Positions 49,331 through 59,684 of a stretch of DNA of 64,000 bases are shown piece after piece (the first letter of the stretch is position 1; each line of letters begins with the position of its first letter). A program made the translations under genes and the position numbers. This DNA is from Icerya purchasi (taxonomy: Eukaryota; Arthropoda; Insecta; Hemiptera; Monophlebidae), in the NCBI GenBank assembly GCA_039619475.1, contig CM077115.1:413672557-413736556 (forward strand). The letters run 5' to 3'. A model generated the notes under the pieces. It did not search any database. It was not told the DNA's origin and saw only the letters and a list, made by a program, of their open reading frames with translations.

Positions 49331-49749
49331 ATGCTCCGTTCCTAACCTTGCATGCATGTTACCATACCGATGTATTAGATCGTGCGACAATGTTATTGAG
49401 TCTGCTGAAACAGGATCTTCCTCTTCATATCTTTTGTAGAAAACGGTTTACATGTACACACCTACACTCAATCACACATATCTTCATCTCCCCTTGACAG
49501 CGTCTTTCAAACACCTCTATAACCAAAGGAATGTGGTTTTTCTGGTACAACCCTCCCTTTTCAAAGGCATGCTTCGAGCTCGAATGTCGAACGGATCTGA
49601 TCGTGCAGACAGTATTAGTGTTAAGTTAAACGTGTGGAATTTGTTGAAGCTGTGTTCTTCACGCGTTATTAAAAATTTACTGTAACGGTAAAAGTAATAA
49701 TTTTCTACGTTTCTTTTTTAGTAAGAAGTTAAAAAAATAGTAATCAAAC
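49331..49749 (+). promoter_or_regulatory. Leader module of gene A (left arm)
   Basis: The block directly upstream of gene A matches the one upstream of gene B. The outer part (49340-49470 vs 51490-51630) is similar, with TGTATTAGATCGTGCGACAA shared exactly. The inner part (49523-49674 vs 51705-51858) is almost identical, with about five differences in 150 bp. The inner part contains a small open frame starting MLRARMSNGSDRADSI. A pyrimidine tract and AG (49711-49721) lie 28 bp before the gene A start and could be a splice acceptor. The block may be promoter plus 5' UTR, or an upstream exon; the sequence does not decide. Confidence 0.6.
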
Positions 49750-50769
49750 ATGAATAACAATACCGAATCGATTGATATTAAAGCAGACGAATTTATTCAG
49801 AATTCCTTTTCGAGTGATAGCGACTCGCATACGTCTTCTTCACCTCCAACACCGCAATATGATGAAGGTTATACATCAGAAGAATCAACACCCCTTGTAC
49901 GTAAAATCGTTGGTCCTGTATTATTATCAGAACAAGTGGATATAGCGGAATATTTTGTAGATATCAGCGTCCATATAGATTGTGATTATGGGTTTCGAGT
50001 AACTGAACTAGCAATGATTGATATGTCTGGAGGGAAGTGTTTGCATACGCTGTATAAGCCAAGCAGAGCATGGCATGCATCAAAAATGCCACATTTACAA
50101 TGTTCTTCAGTGAGTTATTACTTGAAGAACCCTTCATTATTTCCCTGTCGTGAAGAAATATTCATCGCGCGCGATATATTCACGATATTGTCCCAAAAAC
50201 CGAGGGCTCGTGTATATGTTTTAACAGTATACGCTAAACTTACACTAATGGAACTTAACGAAAAGTCTGAATTGTTGCGTGATTTAGACTACGAAATCGT
50301 TAATATGGATCAAGTCTTTCGATTATCTAGTATTGAGAATCTACATGAAGAGTATTTTGGTATAAGCAATTTGATAACTTGTAAACACCATAATGAGAAT
50401 GATAGTTTTCATTGTGCGGTGAAAAACGTTATGGTGATGAATGCATGGTACGATCATGTCATCCGTCCGCTGAAGCTTATGAATAATCTCAATATAAATG
50501 ATTTAAGTCAGTTGTTCATTACAACCACCAAAGAAATGATAATTACGTTATTTCCAAGTTGTGTTGGGGGCATTTATACATTTTTACCAGATAGACTAAA
50601 ACAGGATGATACGATAAAATCACTTCTACCATGTTTTGAACATGAGAATGATGAAGAATATTATTATGAAGAATATTATTTCGATGACGATATATTTCTG
50701 CATAGTACTCGAAATTGTATGAAAGTAAAAGATTGTATCGACTGCCAACGTACAATTCGCGCAGATTAA
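49750..50769 (+). CDS. Gene A: 339-aa protein, exonuclease-like family (tentative), left arm
   Basis: An intact 339-codon frame with ATG at 49750 and TAA at 50767-50769. The first 25 residues (MNNNTES, then ADEFIQNSF) are shared with gene B. A Ser/Asp-rich, low-complexity stretch follows to about residue 55. Residues 58-240 recall an insect protein family often found with virus-derived elements and read as a degenerate 3'-5' exonuclease: YFVDISVH near the start (family usually D then E; here Ser replaces the acid), a tryptophan-containing KPSRAWH segment, VYVLTVYAKLTLME, EIVNMDQVF, and CKHHNENDSFHCAVKNVMVM with Cys/His residues. The C-terminus is acidic and Tyr-rich (EEYYYEEYYFDDD) and ends in CIDCQ. 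No signal peptide or membrane segment. No AATAAA was seen close downstream. The long open frame is strong evidence of a gene; function is tentative. Confidence 0.75.
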   Translation: MNNNTESIDIKADEFIQNSFSSDSDSHTSSSPPTPQYDEGYTSEESTPLVRKIVGPVLLSEQVDIAEYFVDISVHIDCDYGFRVTELAMIDMSGGKCLHTLYKPSRAWHASKMPHLQCSSVSYYLKNPSLFPCREEIFIARDIFTILSQKPRARVYVLTVYAKLTLMELNEKSELLRDLDYEIVNMDQVFRLSSIENLHEEYFGISNLITCKHHNENDSFHCAVKNVMVMNAWYDHVIRPLKLMNNLNINDLSQLFITTTKEMIITLFPSCVGGIYTFLPDRLKQDDTIKSLLPCFEHENDEEYYYEEYYFDDDIFLHSTRNCMKVKDCIDCQRTIRAD

Positions 50770-51486
50770 AAATTCATTAATTCGATCGTTTTTAACAATT
50801 TTGTATATTTTTTCTGTATATTTTTGTGTGTATTTGTACATATATATTTTTTTTTTCAGACCGTTCGTTTTTATGTTTTCTTTAAAATTTTTTAAATATA
50901 TTTTTATACACATGTAAATACTGTTTTGTATATATTTTGTATATATTTTTTCCTTCAATATCTATTCATTCTCATATTGTATATATTTTTGCTAATTATT
51001 TTTTCATCTTTTTCCGATCCTTTCCGATTTCTGTTTATTTAATTTATTTAGCGATCTATCCTTCTCTCCCCCTCTTAACTTAAAGTACTGGTAATGACGA
51101 AATTTTCAAAAATCTGAACCAGTCGAGTATAATGTATATATAATTATTTAATTTTCGAATATATTTCCACATAATTTGTTCATATCTGTTTAGATTAAAA
51201 AATTAGATTTTTGTCTGTAATACACCGTTTTTTTTTTATTTTTTTGTGTGTAATAAGCGAATTCAACTGTTATACTTTTTCACGTACATCGCGTATTTCC
51301 ACAGCTGTGAGAGTTTTCATCTGTTTGTAAGATGCAACCTCTGACTCTAAATGTTCTCTAAATATTTTTTTTGAGCTTAAATATTATAGAATTATTCTAA
51401 CTATATTTTTTTCGCTTCTGACCATTTCTTCCGACCGTTCATAATTTTGTATTTTTTCTCCAATATGTATGCTCACTGTCGTAGCG

Positions 51487-52014
51487 TAAATGTGCGTCGC
51501 TCATAACCTTACATGCATGTTGCCATACCGTTGTATTAGATCGTGCGACAATGTTATAGAGTCTGCTGGAACAGGTTCTTACCCTTTATATTTTCTGTAG
51601 AAACAGGCTCACAGGTACACACCTACACACACACACAAACACACACACATATAACCCAAAGAACACCTGCAAACTTCGTTCAGACACACCTGCAACCAAC
51701 TTTCACCAAAGGAATGTGGTTTTTTCTGGTGCAACCCTCCCTTTTCAAAGGCATGCTTCGAGCTCGAATGTCGAACGGATCTGATCGTGCAGACAGTATT
51801 AGTGTTAAGTTAAACGTGTGGAATTTGTTGAAGCTGTGTTCTACCCGCGTTATTAAAATATTCTCAAGAACGATAAAGTCTGTAATTTCCTACGTCTTTT
51901 CTATTTTTCGTTCGTTCTTTATTTTCTGTCTTTTATCTCTCTTATTGAACGTTATTTTTTTCGTTCTTATTTTCCTTCTCTTTTTTAGTGAAAATATTAC
52001 AATAATTATCGAAT
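51487..52014 (+). promoter_or_regulatory. Leader module of gene B (left arm)
   Basis: Paralogue of the gene A leader. The inner block 51705-51858 is nearly identical to 49523-49674. Here the small frame MLRARMSNGSDRADSI stays open longer, into a hydrophobic segment that overlaps the start of gene B. A long pyrimidine tract ending in CTTTTTTAG (AG at 51987-51988) precedes the gene B start by 26 bp, the same spacing as for gene A. A (CA)n run at 51625-51648 is specific to this copy. Spliced leader exon or promoter/5' UTR are both possible. Confidence 0.6.
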
Positions 52015-52863
52015 ATGAATAACAATACCGAATCGAATGTCGATAATGTCGCGGATTTCATTCAAAATTTTTTCGTAAATGATAATGATAATGCAATGTT
52101 TCTGGACGATTTTCCAAATATACATATGCCGCCGCCACCACCACCAGCAGAAGAAACATCATTACAAGTGCCTTCGCTACATTCATTCTCAGATTTCATT
52201 CCATTGACTACATCAACACCTTTAGCATCACCGGTAACGTCACAAGATTTGCAAACTCCGTCATTAATGCAAGTACCTTTGGTACATGATGAAAAAGAAT
52301 ATAGCACAACAATGTTGGAATTACCCAAAGAAATATTTAACCGAAAAGCAGTCGTCTATGTTAAAGACCCTAACGATCCAGAAAATAAAAATAGTTTCAT
52401 GTATGCGGTTTTAGCAAAATTTACATCAAAACCGTCATCGATGTGGCAGTACAATATTCTACAGAAAGTATACGATTTCAGCTTTATTCACTTACCGATA
52501 CAATCGCTGGCTGATATTGAAACGTTTGAAAGAATAAACGCTGTATCAATCAACTTATACAAGCTGATAGAAACCGACTATACAGATCAAAGTACATTCA
52601 ACTACAAAATAAAAGTCGTGTACGCCTTCCGAAAAAATCACAGTTTGTTAAATCATAAACATCACACAAACATATTATATTGGGGATCTAATGGAAATTA
52701 TCAATTCGCATGGATAAAAAAATTCAGTCGATTGTTGCGGATCCAGTCGCCAAAAGCGAAATTTGTATGCTGGTCATGTCTCGATCCCATGAATACCGAT
52801 TACGAACATAATAATACTCACAGATGTGACGCAGTCAGTTGGCGCAATATGCACTATATGTAA
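52015..52863 (+). CDS. Gene B: 282-aa protein like the N-terminal region of Polinton-type DNA polymerase B, left arm
   Basis: An intact 282-codon frame, ATG at 52015. It opens with the same tag as gene A (MNNNTES, ADFIQNFF), then an acidic segment and a proline run (PPPPPP, residues 41-46) with a Ser/Thr/Pro-rich linker to about residue 95. Residues 120-275 follow the pattern seen upstream of the palm domain in insect Polinton/adintovirus-like family B polymerases: SFMYAVLAKF, YDFSFIHLPIQSLADIETFE, INAVSINLY, HHTNILYW, FAWIKKFSRLLRIQ, then a zinc-finger-like CWSC...EHNNTHRC. The frame stops right after this region, so the polymerase catalytic motifs are absent; this is a stand-alone domain or a truncated gene under constraint. 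AATAAA lies at 52867-52872, just after the stop. It could act as a nucleic-acid-binding or dominant-negative factor; that is inference. Confidence 0.8.
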   Translation: MNNNTESNVDNVADFIQNFFVNDNDNAMFLDDFPNIHMPPPPPPAEETSLQVPSLHSFSDFIPLTTSTPLASPVTSQDLQTPSLMQVPLVHDEKEYSTTMLELPKEIFNRKAVVYVKDPNDPENKNSFMYAVLAKFTSKPSSMWQYNILQKVYDFSFIHLPIQSLADIETFERINAVSINLYKLIETDYTDQSTFNYKIKVVYAFRKNHSLLNHKHHTNILYWGSNGNYQFAWIKKFSRLLRIQSPKAKFVCWSCLDPMNTDYEHNNTHRCDAVSWRNMHYM

Positions 52864-52866
52864 TTA

Positions 52867-52872
52867 AATAAA
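52867..52872 (+). terminator. Polyadenylation signal of gene B (left arm)
   Basis: AATAAA begins four bases after the gene B stop codon and is followed by T-rich sequence. The mirror copy is at 57582-57587 on minus. Confidence 0.6.
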
Positions 52873-53220
52873 GACGTATTTTTCGTATTCATAGATGTAT
52901 GTTTATTTTTCAAAAAATCTTTTTACATTGTTTCATACAAATTAATGTAATCTATATAATATAATAAATATTTTCATATGTATACATTTTTGTTTTTATT
53001 TTCCATAAACTTAAAATTCCAATTTTACTATTGTTGTTAATATATACCAAACTCCAGTTTGTATTAAATCCTCTCGCTCCTTATGTTGAACAGACGAATC
53101 AATATTATTTAACTGTTCAGTTAAGTATGCAGAGTCTTTTTATCTTGCTTAACTTTAAAGATATATGATAGATTCTTTTTTCATTTGACAGTGTAAACGT
53201 TTTCTTCTTTTACAATTTTC

Positions 53221-53385
53221 TTATGCTTTATCACTATTACAACATTTTTCATCATTTTCTAACTAATTGTAAACATTTTTCCACTATTTCGTAACATGTT
53301 CTTATGCTTTATCACTATTACAACATTTTTCATCATTTTCTAACTAATTGTAAACATTTTTCCACTATTTCGTAACATGTTCTTA
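53221..53385. repeat. 81-bp tandem duplication (left arm)
   Basis: TTATGCTTTATCACTATTAC begins at 53221 and again at 53302; the two 81-bp copies are virtually identical. A third partial start (TTATGTTTTAGG) follows. Mirror image at 57069-57233. Confidence 0.9.
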
Positions 53386-53809
53386 TGTTTTAGGACTTTT
53401 TGCCCCCTATTTTTTTCACCAATTTATACTATTTCGAAGCATTTCATATGACTGAACGCTACTTAAGAAGTTTTTCGATAATTATCACCATTCCTCGCAA
53501 TATTCATATGTTTTAACGCTTTTTACACTATTTTTCACAAATTCATGATATTTCGCTTCATTTCTAATGTTTGAACGACTCATATGCAGTTTTTCGACAA
53601 TTTTTCACCGTTCATCACTATATTTTTTTTATGTTGTATCACCTTTTATGAAGTCTTCATCAAATTTTACCTTCATTCAACAATATTTTCGTTATTTTAC
53701 CCCTTTGAACTGTTGTTTTACCCTAAAAGTGAGTGTATATCTAATTTGTTATAATTAAGAAAGAATGTAATGTATATTACAAATTTCCTTTCCCGGGAGT
53801 ATGATTGTG

Positions 53810-54010
53810 TGTGCAGAATAATAAACTCTGGTAAGAAGCAGACTGTATCCACCATCAAGCAGGGTGTGTAATGCGTGGTAATTAACTCTGGCATTGCACA
53901 CATTGCAGGGTAGTTATGATATGTTTGAGCAAAAATTAGTTGTTGTATATCATTCATGTTAGTCATTAAATGTTCACACTGAGAGGTGCAAGGAGGGCGT
54001 CAGCATATGA
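53810..54010. repeat. ~200-bp direct repeat, copy 1 (left arm)
   Basis: Shares CATCAAGCA, TAATTAACTCT, CACATTGCA, AAAATTAGTTGTTGTAT and CACACTGAGAG, in the same order and spacing, with 54600-54830. The surrounding 54010-54600 region separates the copies. Mirror image at 56444-56644. Confidence 0.75.
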
Positions 54011-54599
54011 ACCATTACGATTTTTATAATTATAATATACACTAAGCATGTATGTATTACAACGACCATATCAACTCTGTTAAGGACGGGAATGTTTGGA
54101 GATAGATAGTGAACCGTTACATTAGAAGAGGAACATGGGTACATACATGGAAACATCATTAGCGATATTACATCACTTGTATGTCATCAAATTTAACTAA
54201 AATGTTGCGTCCATAGTAAAAAATGCGAGGATTTTTCCTAAGAGGTTAAATTTTATGTCTAAGATGGCGAATATAATAAAATTGATGCGATTTTAGCTGA
54301 AGATGGGGTATTTTACACTAAAATCGTTGTTTTACACCTAAAGTGAGATTATTTGGGGAGTTAAACGGTCTTTTTTCATATAAAATTTGATGTTTTTTCT
54401 AAATGTGGCTATTTTTTGTCCTAAATGGAGTAATTTCTGTGTGAATGGCACTTTTTAGACTGACCTATATACTTCTTGATGTGATATTCCATTCATTGTG
54501 AAGTTATGCATTGAAAGGATTTGTGTCTGGTTGTGGGAAGTTTCCGAACTTTTCTGATGCATCGATTATAGTATAATAGTTGTTGTGTGTTAGTGAGTT

Positions 54600-54830
54600 G
54601 ATGGTGTTTGGATGGGAATAATAAATAGGGGTAAGAGGTGAAGTGTACCACATCAAGCAAGGAGAGTACTGTTTGATAATTAACTCTATCATTTAAACAC
54701 ATTGCAAGTCAGTTATAATATGTTAAGTCAAAATTAGTTGTTGTATCTCGTTCAGGATTTTACATTAAACGATCACACTGAGAGACGCGATGGACTCGTC
54801 ATCATCAAGATCCATGCAATCATTACATTA
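54600..54830. repeat. ~200-bp direct repeat, copy 2 (left arm)
   Basis: Second copy of the module at 53810-54010, diverged by substitutions and small indels; about 800 bp separate the two. Mirror image at 55624-55854. There are four copies in the palindrome, flanking its centre. Confidence 0.75.
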
Positions 54831-55214
54831 TTTTTCACTAATTTGTAATCACCATTTTTTTTTTTTTTATGTTTTGAACGACTCTTATAATGTTTTTTGA
54901 TAATTTTCATGGTACAAGGTTCATAATGTAAAGTAATTTTAATTATTTCAACAGTCTTTACACACAAATAAAGCAATATATCTTAAGCACACTCAACATA
55001 ATACAAATTTTTACAAACAGAAGTAAACAACGGATTTACTTAGAAATTTTAATAAAACTTAAAAATCACATTATATATGAAATTGCTTGTTTTTTCAATC
55101 AATGATCCAAACTAGCAGGTTTAGAATTATATCAGACCTCGAGTAAAAACACCAAATTATTTAATGGGTATATCTTTGCTACTTTTTACCTCATATGTGT
55201 GAATGTACATATCT

Positions 55215-55239
55215 ACACATGATATATATGAATATGTAT
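55215..55239. other. Palindrome centre: 25-bp imperfect AT-rich spacer
   Basis: The perfect arms end at 55214 (TACATATCT) and begin again at 55240 (AGATATGTA). Between them, CAT at 55218-55220 region still pairs with ATG at 55234-55236, leaving about 13 unpaired bases (55221-55233) as a hairpin loop. There is therefore almost no unique sequence between the arms. Confidence 0.9.
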
Positions 55240-57068
55240 AGATATGTACATTCACACATATGAGGTAAAAAGTAGCAAAGATATACCCATTAAATAATTT
55301 GGTGTTTTTACTCGAGGTCTGATATAATTCTAAACCTGCTAGTTTGGATCATTGATTGAAAAAACAAGCAATTTCATATATAATGTGATTTTTAAGTTTT
55401 ATTAAAATTTCTAAGTAAATCCGTTGTTTACTTCTGTTTGTAAAAATTTGTATTATGTTGAGTGTGCTTAAGATATATTGCTTTATTTGTGTGTAAAGAC
55501 TGTTGAAATAATTAAAATTACTTTACATTATGAACCTTGTACCATGAAAATTATCAAAAAACATTATAAGAGTCGTTCAAAACATAAAAAAAAAAAAAAT
55601 GGTGATTACAAATTAGTGAAAAATAATGTAATGATTGCATGGATCTTGATGATGACGAGTCCATCGCGTCTCTCAGTGTGATCGTTTAATGTAAAATCCT
55701 GAACGAGATACAACAACTAATTTTGACTTAACATATTATAACTGACTTGCAATGTGTTTAAATGATAGAGTTAATTATCAAACAGTACTCTCCTTGCTTG
55801 ATGTGGTACACTTCACCTCTTACCCCTATTTATTATTCCCATCCAAACACCATCAACTCACTAACACACAACAACTATTATACTATAATCGATGCATCAG
55901 AAAAGTTCGGAAACTTCCCACAACCAGACACAAATCCTTTCAATGCATAACTTCACAATGAATGGAATATCACATCAAGAAGTATATAGGTCAGTCTAAA
56001 AAGTGCCATTCACACAGAAATTACTCCATTTAGGACAAAAAATAGCCACATTTAGAAAAAACATCAAATTTTATATGAAAAAAGACCGTTTAACTCCCCA
56101 AATAATCTCACTTTAGGTGTAAAACAACGATTTTAGTGTAAAATACCCCATCTTCAGCTAAAATCGCATCAATTTTATTATATTCGCCATCTTAGACATA
56201 AAATTTAACCTCTTAGGAAAAATCCTCGCATTTTTTACTATGGACGCAACATTTTAGTTAAATTTGATGACATACAAGTGATGTAATATCGCTAATGATG
56301 TTTCCATGTATGTACCCATGTTCCTCTTCTAATGTAACGGTTCACTATCTATCTCCAAACATTCCCGTCCTTAACAGAGTTGATATGGTCGTTGTAATAC
56401 ATACATGCTTAGTGTATATTATAATTATAAAAATCGTAATGGTTCATATGCTGACGCCCTCCTTGCACCTCTCAGTGTGAACATTTAATGACTAACATGA
56501 ATGATATACAACAACTAATTTTTGCTCAAACATATCATAACTACCCTGCAATGTGTGCAATGCCAGAGTTAATTACCACGCATTACACACCCTGCTTGAT
56601 GGTGGATACAGTCTGCTTCTTACCAGAGTTTATTATTCTGCACACACAATCATACTCCCGGGAAAGGAAATTTGTAATATACATTACATTCTTTCTTAAT
56701 TATAACAAATTAGATATACACTCACTTTTAGGGTAAAACAACAGTTCAAAGGGGTAAAATAACGAAAATATTGTTGAATGAAGGTAAAATTTGATGAAGA
56801 CTTCATAAAAGGTGATACAACATAAAAAAAATATAGTGATGAACGGTGAAAAATTGTCGAAAAACTGCATATGAGTCGTTCAAACATTAGAAATGAAGCG
56901 AAATATCATGAATTTGTGAAAAATAGTGTAAAAAGCGTTAAAACATATGAATATTGCGAGGAATGGTGATAATTATCGAAAAACTTCTTAAGTAGCGTTC
57001 AGTCATATGAAATGCTTCGAAATAGTATAAATTGGTGAAAAAAATAGGGGGCAAAAAGTCCTAAAACA

Positions 57069-57233
57069 TAAGAACATGTTACGAAATAGTGGAAAAATGT
57101 TTACAATTAGTTAGAAAATGATGAAAAATGTTGTAATAGTGATAAAGCATAAGAACATGTTACGAAATAGTGGAAAAATGTTTACAATTAGTTAGAAAAT
57201 GATGAAAAATGTTGTAATAGTGATAAAGCATAA
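57069..57233. repeat. 81-bp tandem duplication (right arm mirror)
   Basis: Exact reverse complement of 53221-53385. Confidence 0.9.
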
Positions 57234-57590
57234 GAAAATTGTAAAAGAAGAAAACGTTTACACTGTCAAATGAAAAAAGAATCTATCATATATCTTTAAA
57301 GTTAAGCAAGATAAAAAGACTCTGCATACTTAACTGAACAGTTAAATAATATTGATTCGTCTGTTCAACATAAGGAGCGAGAGGATTTAATACAAACTGG
57401 AGTTTGGTATATATTAACAACAATAGTAAAATTGGAATTTTAAGTTTATGGAAAATAAAAACAAAAATGTATACATATGAAAATATTTATTATATTATAT
57501 AGATTACATTAATTTGTATGAAACAATGTAAAAAGATTTTTTGAAAAATAAACATACATCTATGAATACGAAAAATACGTCTTTATTTAA

Positions 57591-58439
57591 TTACATATAG
57601 TGCATATTGCGCCAACTGACTGCGTCACATCTGTGAGTATTATTATGTTCGTAATCGGTATTCATGGGATCGAGACATGACCAGCATACAAATTTCGCTT
57701 TTGGCGACTGGATCCGCAACAATCGACTGAATTTTTTTATCCATGCGAATTGATAATTTCCATTAGATCCCCAATATAATATGTTTGTGTGATGTTTATG
57801 ATTTAACAAACTGTGATTTTTTCGGAAGGCGTACACGACTTTTATTTTGTAGTTGAATGTACTTTGATCTGTATAGTCGGTTTCTATCAGCTTGTATAAG
57901 TTGATTGATACAGCGTTTATTCTTTCAAACGTTTCAATATCAGCCAGCGATTGTATCGGTAAGTGAATAAAGCTGAAATCGTATACTTTCTGTAGAATAT
58001 TGTACTGCCACATCGATGACGGTTTTGATGTAAATTTTGCTAAAACCGCATACATGAAACTATTTTTATTTTCTGGATCGTTAGGGTCTTTAACATAGAC
58101 GACTGCTTTTCGGTTAAATATTTCTTTGGGTAATTCCAACATTGTTGTGCTATATTCTTTTTCATCATGTACCAAAGGTACTTGCATTAATGACGGAGTT
58201 TGCAAATCTTGTGACGTTACCGGTGATGCTAAAGGTGTTGATGTAGTCAATGGAATGAAATCTGAGAATGAATGTAGCGAAGGCACTTGTAATGATGTTT
58301 CTTCTGCTGGTGGTGGTGGCGGCGGCATATGTATATTTGGAAAATCGTCCAGAAACATTGCATTATCATTATCATTTACGAAAAAATTTTGAATGAAATC
58401 CGCGACATTATCGACATTCGATTCGGTATTGTTATTCAT
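57591..58439 (-). CDS. Gene B, right-arm copy
   Basis: Exact reverse-complement copy of the 282-codon gene at 52015-52863; the encoded protein is identical at every residue. It runs away from the palindrome's outer end toward the centre, so the two B genes converge on 55227. Its AATAAA is at 57582-57587. Having two identical intact copies means either very recent duplication, ongoing gene conversion, or an assembly artefact. See the left-arm entry for domains. Confidence 0.8.
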   Translation of the reverse strand: MNNNTESNVDNVADFIQNFFVNDNDNAMFLDDFPNIHMPPPPPPAEETSLQVPSLHSFSDFIPLTTSTPLASPVTSQDLQTPSLMQVPLVHDEKEYSTTMLELPKEIFNRKAVVYVKDPNDPENKNSFMYAVLAKFTSKPSSMWQYNILQKVYDFSFIHLPIQSLADIETFERINAVSINLYKLIETDYTDQSTFNYKIKVVYAFRKNHSLLNHKHHTNILYWGSNGNYQFAWIKKFSRLLRIQSPKAKFVCWSCLDPMNTDYEHNNTHRCDAVSWRNMHYM

Positions 58440-58967
58440 ATTCGATAATTATTGTAATATTTTCACTAAAAAAGAGAAGGAAAATAAGAACGAAAAAAAT
58501 AACGTTCAATAAGAGAGATAAAAGACAGAAAATAAAGAACGAACGAAAAATAGAAAAGACGTAGGAAATTACAGACTTTATCGTTCTTGAGAATATTTTA
58601 ATAACGCGGGTAGAACACAGCTTCAACAAATTCCACACGTTTAACTTAACACTAATACTGTCTGCACGATCAGATCCGTTCGACATTCGAGCTCGAAGCA
58701 TGCCTTTGAAAAGGGAGGGTTGCACCAGAAAAAACCACATTCCTTTGGTGAAAGTTGGTTGCAGGTGTGTCTGAACGAAGTTTGCAGGTGTTCTTTGGGT
58801 TATATGTGTGTGTGTTTGTGTGTGTGTGTAGGTGTGTACCTGTGAGCCTGTTTCTACAGAAAATATAAAGGGTAAGAACCTGTTCCAGCAGACTCTATAA
58901 CATTGTCGCACGATCTAATACAACGGTATGGCAACATGCATGTAAGGTTATGAGCGACGCACATTTA
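58440..58967 (-). promoter_or_regulatory. Leader module of gene B (right arm)
   Basis: Exact mirror of 51487-52014, including the pyrimidine tract, the (CA)n run (as GT on plus) and the small MLRARMSNG frame. Confidence 0.6.
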
Positions 58968-59684
58968 CGCTACGACAGTGAGCATACATATTGGAGAAAA
59001 AATACAAAATTATGAACGGTCGGAAGAAATGGTCAGAAGCGAAAAAAATATAGTTAGAATAATTCTATAATATTTAAGCTCAAAAAAAATATTTAGAGAA
59101 CATTTAGAGTCAGAGGTTGCATCTTACAAACAGATGAAAACTCTCACAGCTGTGGAAATACGCGATGTACGTGAAAAAGTATAACAGTTGAATTCGCTTA
59201 TTACACACAAAAAAATAAAAAAAAAACGGTGTATTACAGACAAAAATCTAATTTTTTAATCTAAACAGATATGAACAAATTATGTGGAAATATATTCGAA
59301 AATTAAATAATTATATATACATTATACTCGACTGGTTCAGATTTTTGAAAATTTCGTCATTACCAGTACTTTAAGTTAAGAGGGGGAGAGAAGGATAGAT
59401 CGCTAAATAAATTAAATAAACAGAAATCGGAAAGGATCGGAAAAAGATGAAAAAATAATTAGCAAAAATATATACAATATGAGAATGAATAGATATTGAA
59501 GGAAAAAATATATACAAAATATATACAAAACAGTATTTACATGTGTATAAAAATATATTTAAAAAATTTTAAAGAAAACATAAAAACGAACGGTCTGAAA
59601 AAAAAAATATATATGTACAAATACACACAAAAATATACAGAAAAAATATACAAAATTGTTAAAAACGATCGAATTAATGAATTT

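Noticed and set aside
51543..52022. A 159-codon frame overlapping the gene B leader as an independent gene
   Set aside because: Only the 34-residue block shared with the gene A leader is conserved; the rest is low-complexity and ends over the start of gene B. Kept as part of the leader module.
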